This document shows positions 34,741 through 38,253 of a stretch of 38,253 nucleotides of DNA, in pieces; positions within the stretch are counted from its first letter, which is position 1, and each line of letters starts with the position of its first letter. The DNA is from Caldithrix sp. GTDB taxonomy: Bacteria; Spirochaetota; Leptospiria; Turneriellales; Turneriellaceae. A model generated the notes under the pieces. It was not told the DNA's origin. It saw nothing but the letters and a program-made list of their open reading frames with translations, and did not search any database. The stretch lies in assembly GCA_020722745.1 (NCBI GenBank), contig DYKF01000007.1, positions 1-38,253 of the forward strand, read 5' to 3'. A program made the position numbers and the translations under genes.

Positions 34741-36005
34741 GACAACAAAAATTCCCGCACATTATTTGCGGGGTCATGGTGGACGTAAGCAAGCAGCGCG
34801 CGCAATTGATCTCCTACTTCTGCCCCCTTTACGCCCATGGCGAGTAAATCATTTCCATCGATGACGAGATCCTTCACATATATGGGATCTTTTTTTCTGA
34901 GTGCCGCATATACTTCACGAAACAGTTTTACTTTCTGCGAACATAAATTCCCTCCGGGATCTGCATAGCAATGCCACCCGGAGACAAAGCGCAAGTGTCT
35001 GGCAATCTCTGTCCGTGGCAATGCAGACAATTTTTTTCGTACTTCTTCCATGCCAGCTGGATACTCTCTTAGAAAAGGAGACTGCAGTAGAGAAAGAGCA
35101 ACCTTCATTTCTCTGGCCGGAAATCGCAGTCTCTGCATATTTTTTCTGGCAAATTCGACAGAAGACATATCCCCAGAAAAGTACTGTTCTGCGGCAAATA
35201 AATACGCCGCATATTCTCCCATTCCTTTAATTCGCACGCTGTTAAAAAGATTTTCCAGGAAGACTGCTGCTTCTCTGCCATGCAAATGCGACATTTCCGG
35301 AAAGAAAACGGCAAACAGTCCGGTCTTTTCCATCAGGGAAAAAAATCGCCCTCGAAATTTAGCGGGTATTGTCTTGCGCCACTCGTCAAAAAATCTTTCA
35401 ATGGCCACCCTGCCCGCATTTTCTCTGCTCTCTCGAATGGCTTCTACAACCGAGGCATCTAGTTCAAATCCAAGGCGCGCAGCAAATCGACAGGCACGCA
35501 CGGTTCGCAACCCGTCTTCTCGAAAACGTTCCAGAGGATCTCCAATCGTCCGAATGATCCTTGACTTCAGATCTTTTAGTCCACCGGTATAATCAAATAC
35601 TTCTCCCGTGCTGGCCTGGATGGCCATGCCGTTTATTGTAAAATCTCTGCGCAATACATCTTCTTCCAGAGACTTGCCAAAGTGAACGCTTGACGGACGC
35701 CTGCCGTCGAGATATTCGGTTTCAAGGCGGAACGTTGTAATTTCAATGGGAAGCTTTTCAAAAGTAATGAGAACCGTACCAAACTCTTTGCCTACGGGAA
35801 CAACGTGTTTAAACAAAGGTATCACTTCGTCCGGCGTTGCATCGGTCGTAAAATCCACGTCGGCGGGTCTTACGCCCAACAGGAGATCGCGCACTGAGCC
35901 ACCAACCATATAGGCAACGAATCCCGCTCGCGTAAGTGTTTCTTCCACGTGCAGAGCGGCCCTGTATTGTCTATCCGAGAGTATACTTTGCAGTTGCAGC
36001 TTCAT
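34719..36005 (-). CDS. cca: CCA-adding tRNA nucleotidyltransferase / poly(A) polymerase, class II
   Basis: The enzyme adds CCA (or A) to RNA 3' ends. The 428-residue protein has the class II head: GGSVRDLLLG at 35-44 and catalytic Asp49/Asp51 in DVDFTT, then RRDFTINGMA and the neck motif GDPLERFREDGLRTVRACRFAA. Sequence alone does not separate CCA-adding enzyme from poly(A) polymerase in this family. The nearby tRNA-Phe lacks an encoded CCA, so a CCA activity is needed by the cell and favoured here. It has no HD domain. The start overlaps the upstream yqaA-like stop by 4 bp (ATGA), so translation is coupled. Confidence 0.9.
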   Translation of the reverse strand: MKLQLQSILSDRQYRAALHVEETLTRAGFVAYMVGGSVRDLLLGVRPADVDFTTDATPDEVIPLFKHVVPVGKEFGTVLITFEKLPIEITTFRLETEYLDGRRPSSVHFGKSLEEDVLRRDFTINGMAIQASTGEVFDYTGGLKDLKSRIIRTIGDPLERFREDGLRTVRACRFAARLGFELDASVVEAIRESRENAGRVAIERFFDEWRKTIPAKFRGRFFSLMEKTGLFAVFFPEMSHLHGREAAVFLENLFNSVRIKGMGEYAAYLFAAEQYFSGDMSSVEFARKNMQRLRFPAREMKVALSLLQSPFLREYPAGMEEVRKKLSALPRTEIARHLRFVSGWHCYADPGGNLCSQKVKLFREVYAALRKKDPIYVKDLVIDGNDLLAMGVKGAEVGDQLRALLAYVHHDPANNVREFLLSQAKPSK

Positions 36006-36403
36006 GTCAGTAAATCTACGCCGAGCAGTAAAATGGCATAGCGAATAATTTTTCCCGCACTCATCCAGAAAAGAAAAAAGCGCCAGTCTATTTTTATAAT
36101 TCCTGCAGCAAGCGTAAGAGCATCTCCAATCACGGGAAGGAAAGAGAAAAACAGCACAGGGCTGCCATATTGTCGCACGAAAGACATTGCTCCGGCAGGT
36201 GCTTTTTTATACGCCAGAAATCGTCCTGCCATATAGTTTGTTCCCGCGCCAAAAATATTTCCCAATGACGCAAAGCAAAGTACAAAGGCAAAGGATTTTC
36301 CCTGCAGATACAGGTAAATGGCAACGGACTCCGAAGTCCCGGGAATGGGCAGGAGTGCTGCGCTCAGCAATCCAGCGGTGAAAAGTGATATGGCTTCTGT
36401 CAC
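36002..36403 (-). CDS. YqaA/DedA-like membrane protein
   Basis: The 133-residue integral membrane protein of the SNARE-associated/DedA superfamily, YqaA branch, has about four hydrophobic segments and the glycine-rich GNIFGAGTNYMAGRF, plus a proline-containing re-entrant stretch (LLPIPGTSE) and FFSFLPVIGDAL. Larger DedA proteins act in lipid-carrier recycling or membrane homeostasis; the role of the short branch is unclear. It starts at GTG 36403 with no Shine-Dalgarno site. It overlaps the downstream nucleotidyltransferase gene by 4 bp. Confidence 0.85.
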   Translation of the reverse strand: MTEAISLFTAGLLSAALLPIPGTSESVAIYLYLQGKSFAFVLCFASLGNIFGAGTNYMAGRFLAYKKAPAGAMSFVRQYGSPVLFFSFLPVIGDALTLAAGIIKIDWRFFLFWMSAGKIIRYAILLLGVDLLT

Positions 36404-36416
36404 GGAAAAATTCTGG

Positions 36417-36446
36417 ATTGTTTACGCACAAGGACAAAAAAGTCAA
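36417..36446 (-). promoter_or_regulatory. Promoter-like TTGACT...AACAAT of the yqaA-cca unit
   Basis: On the minus strand TTGACT (36441-36446) and AACAAT (36417-36422) are separated by 18 bp. The implied transcription start is about 7 nt before the GTG at 36403, so the message would be nearly leaderless. Confidence 0.4.
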
Positions 36447-36461
36447 CTCAAACCAAAGTAG

Positions 36462-36486
36462 AAAATCTGCCTTTGCAGGCAAAGGC
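36462..36486 (-). terminator. Terminator of tRNA-Phe
   Basis: GCCTTTGC and GCAAAGGC (36469-36486) form a perfect dyad that can fold as a 7-bp stem with a tetraloop. On the minus strand it is followed by AGATTTTCT. It lies about 60 nt downstream of the tRNA, fitting an intrinsic terminator with an imperfect T-tract. Confidence 0.5.
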
Positions 36487-36548
36487 CACACTTTCTATGT
36501 AAACCGGACAAGGCATCAAACCCGGAGGATTGGGGGAAATATTCACTG

Positions 36549-36621
36549 TGGCCAGAGAGGGAATCGAACCCCCCACACAAGGATTTTCAGTCCTCCGCTC
36601 TACCGACTGAGCTATCTGGCC
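36549..36621 (-). tRNA. tRNA-Phe (GAA)
   Basis: The 73-nt cloverleaf has acceptor arms GGCCAGA and TCTGGCC with discriminator A, D-arm GCTCAGTCGGTAGAGC, anticodon loop CTGAAAA giving GAA, and T-loop GGTTCGATTCC. The bases after the discriminator read CAG on the minus strand, so CCA is not encoded and must be added. It is transcribed leftwards towards the yqaA-cca genes and has its own terminator. Confidence 0.97.
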
Positions 36622-36689
36622 GTGAGCTTACGCTCTTTGGACACTTCCGCTACGTATGTTGAGCTGTAAAGACAAAAACAAAAAAATGT

Positions 36690-38198
36690 ATGACTTCCAG
36701 TGTCCGCTTCCAGAAATTGTTTTCCATGCAGGATAGACTAAAAAAAGCACAAAAAAGGGCCATGCTACTAACGGGTGGTTACCTTATTCTCACCTGGATG
36801 ACACTGGCGTTATCGTTTACGTTTGAACGAGCATTCAGCCCCGTCATCTGGCTGACCGCTCTCTTTTTCTCCCCTGTCACGCTTGTTACCGTTTGGATAT
36901 ATTTTAAAAGAATCCACGCCAAAATTCTTGATCTAAAAAATAGAAGCGATAGGGAAGGAATGATCCCTGAGAGAATCCAAAAGGTTCTGAGCAAAAGAAT
37001 TCGTCGTATTCCATTTACTTTAACTTTTCTTCTGTATTTTTTTAATTTTACTATTTTTTTATCCGGACTATTCTATGAATCTGTTTCTAACGCTGAATTA
37101 GCAGAAGCAATGCTGATGGGCATGTTGATGGGAGGGTATCTATTCTTCGGCTTTGAAGTAATTACATTTACGTACAGAGAATGGGGAATTTCCGCCCCCC
37201 TAACAAAAGTCTTCCCTAAATTTCGAACCAAGCTAATCGTCACCTTTATGGTGTACTCACTTTTTCCCCTGCTGTTTCTATTTCTTAAAATTCTATATCT
37301 CTCCCAAAATGGACAGAACATCACCGCATCAACCATGCTTCCCACCCTTATTCGAACGGGAACGCTCACGGTCATATCTGGTCTCATTCTGGCATGGAGC
37401 ATTATTAAACCTGTAACCAGACTCGTAGAAGATATGAGAAGTGTGGAAATGGGAGATTTCACCCATGAGACCCCTGTGTACAGCACGGACGAGTTTGGTC
37501 AACTTCAGACAGGTTTTAACTCCATGATTGCGTCTCTGCGCGAGAAAGAACATCTTCGCTCTGCCTTTGGCCGTTATGTTTCACCCGATATAGTAGATGC
37601 CGTGAGCCATGGCGATTCCGGACCCGTCGGCAAAAAAACCAATCTGAGCGTATTGTTTACGGATCTGCGATCGTTCACAGCCATGAGTGAAAAAATGGAT
37701 GCAGAAACAATCGTATCTCTCCTTAACAGGTATTTTGGCGCAATGGTCGATGTCGTAACCGAGCACCATGGATCGGTCAATAAATTCATTGGAGATGCCA
37801 TACTTGCGATTTTTGAGGAAGAAGATCATTCTTTTGATGCGCTAAGCTGTGCTGCAACAATGGCTAAAAATTTGATTAAGCTAAACGAAGAATTTATGCG
37901 GGATTATGGTGTCACTCTTAAAGCCGGTTATGGAGTTCACAGTGGAGAAGTGATTCTCGGATCCATCGGCTCCCCTTCCCGCCTTGAATATACGGTCATG
38001 GGAGATACTGTCAATACGGCGTCGCGCCTTGAATCGTTTACCAAAAAACTGAACCGCCCTATCCTGGCATCGGCCAGTCTCGTAGATTCCATTGCGCCAG
38101 AAAAAATCCAAGCGCTGCCATTTTCTGCCACGCACCGTCTAAAAATTAAAATTCGGGGAAAAAAGCAGCTTGTATCCGTATATTCCTTCGCCGTATAA
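36690..38198 (+). CDS. Membrane class III adenylate cyclase with HAMP domain
   Basis: The 502-residue protein has six membrane helices (about 26-47, 50-72, 106-128, 139-160, 183-203, 222-240), a HAMP linker (about 240-290) and a class III cyclase domain. The metal-binding Asp325 (LFTDLRSFT) and Asp369 (KFIGDAI) are present, as are Lys365 and Asp439 of the adenine-selecting pair and transition-state Asn442 and Arg446 (GDTVNTASR). All catalytic residues are thus intact and it should form active homodimers making cAMP. The membrane part is presumably the sensor. The ATG at 36690 lacks a Shine-Dalgarno site; ATG 36726 is a possible shorter start. It is divergent from tRNA-Phe. Confidence 0.93.
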   Translation: MTSSVRFQKLFSMQDRLKKAQKRAMLLTGGYLILTWMTLALSFTFERAFSPVIWLTALFFSPVTLVTVWIYFKRIHAKILDLKNRSDREGMIPERIQKVLSKRIRRIPFTLTFLLYFFNFTIFLSGLFYESVSNAELAEAMLMGMLMGGYLFFGFEVITFTYREWGISAPLTKVFPKFRTKLIVTFMVYSLFPLLFLFLKILYLSQNGQNITASTMLPTLIRTGTLTVISGLILAWSIIKPVTRLVEDMRSVEMGDFTHETPVYSTDEFGQLQTGFNSMIASLREKEHLRSAFGRYVSPDIVDAVSHGDSGPVGKKTNLSVLFTDLRSFTAMSEKMDAETIVSLLNRYFGAMVDVVTEHHGSVNKFIGDAILAIFEEEDHSFDALSCAATMAKNLIKLNEEFMRDYGVTLKAGYGVHSGEVILGSIGSPSRLEYTVMGDTVNTASRLESFTKKLNRPILASASLVDSIAPEKIQALPFSATHRLKIKIRGKKQLVSVYSFAV

Positions 38199-38237
38199 TT
38201 AAGTAAGCTCTGAAAAAGTTTTGCCTTCCCCTCGATG

Positions 38238-38253
38238 CTTCGACAGGCTCAGC
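38238..38253. repeat. REP-like CTTCGACAGGCTCAGC at the window edge
   Basis: The last 16 bases match the CTTCG-n-GCTCAG pattern of the cluster at 4007-4056. The motif is cut by the end of the window, so its full extent is unknown. Confidence 0.35.

Noticed and set aside
1-38253. CRISPR array, transposase, integrase, rRNA or prophage genes
   Set aside because: No regularly spaced direct repeats and no protein with such motifs were seen on either strand.

Overview
The window is bacterial chromosome of mid-range GC, densely packed, and most likely from a spirochaete of the Leptospirales (Leptospira/Leptonema/Turneriella type). That placement is inference. It rests on a plant-type ferredoxin-NADP reductase like the one known from Leptospira, a giant multi-TM SpoIIE-type phosphatase with TPR tail, a membrane class III adenylate cyclase, a DUF342/FapA protein with a Jag-N domain, and lipopolysaccharide sugar genes (kdsC, gmhB/hldC). 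No prophage, transposase, CRISPR array or rRNA gene is visible.

Layout. 1-1.1 kb: a GHKL-ATPase-like protein (-) after a gene-free left end. 1.1-3.9 kb: a CZB-type chemoreceptor and a cytoplasmic GH13 alpha-amylase (+). 3.9-4.2 kb: a gene-free stretch with repeats. 4.2-6.9 kb: a small HAD protein (-) divergent from selD-mnmH (+), the selenophosphate and tRNA 2-selenouridine branch. 6.9-9.0 kb: rpsU-dnaG (-). 9.2-10.05 kb: an apparently broken two-frame gene (+). 10.05-16.1 kb: gltB-gltD glutamate synthase (-). 16.1-21.5 kb: a mini winged-helix protein (-), then aconitase, a GT4 glycosyltransferase and ferredoxin-NADP reductase (+). 21.5-23.4 kb: a repeat-rich gap and an NSS-family Na+ symporter. 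23.5-27.2 kb: the SpoIIE/TPR phosphatase and kdsC (+). 27.2-28.7 kb: rmuC and a small helical protein (-). 28.85-31 kb: a zinc-ribbon mini-protein, a fructosamine-kinase-like kinase and a GmhB-HldC fusion (+). 31-32.3 kb: xseA (-). 32.4-34.7 kb: fapA-like plus a small basic protein (+). 34.7-36.6 kb: tRNA-Phe, a YqaA/DedA-like protein and a CCA-adding/poly(A) polymerase (-). 36.7-38.2 kb: an adenylate cyclase (+).

The genes are mostly housekeeping: nitrogen assimilation (GltBD, with NADPH redox supported by FNR), the TCA cycle (AcnA), replication and repair (DnaG, RmuC, XseA), tRNA maturation and modification (MnmH, CCA enzyme), envelope sugars (KdsC, GmhB-HldC, GT4), and signalling (MCP, SpoIIE phosphatase, cyclase, GHKL protein).

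The most notable observations are these. (1) First genes of transcription units typically lack a Shine-Dalgarno sequence and carry a TTGAC-like box 25-28 nt before the start codon, which implies leaderless mRNAs, whereas most internal operon genes have good Shine-Dalgarno sites. (2) A heptose-bisphosphate phosphatase is fused to a heptose-phosphate nucleotidyltransferase downstream of a fructosamine-kinase-like gene. (3) A degenerate dispersed repeat is present in three intergenic copies, and a separate AT-rich inverted-repeat element follows the FNR gene. (4) A gene appears broken by an internal deletion or frameshift at 9.2-10.0 kb. (5) Three convergent gene pairs overlap at their 3' ends.
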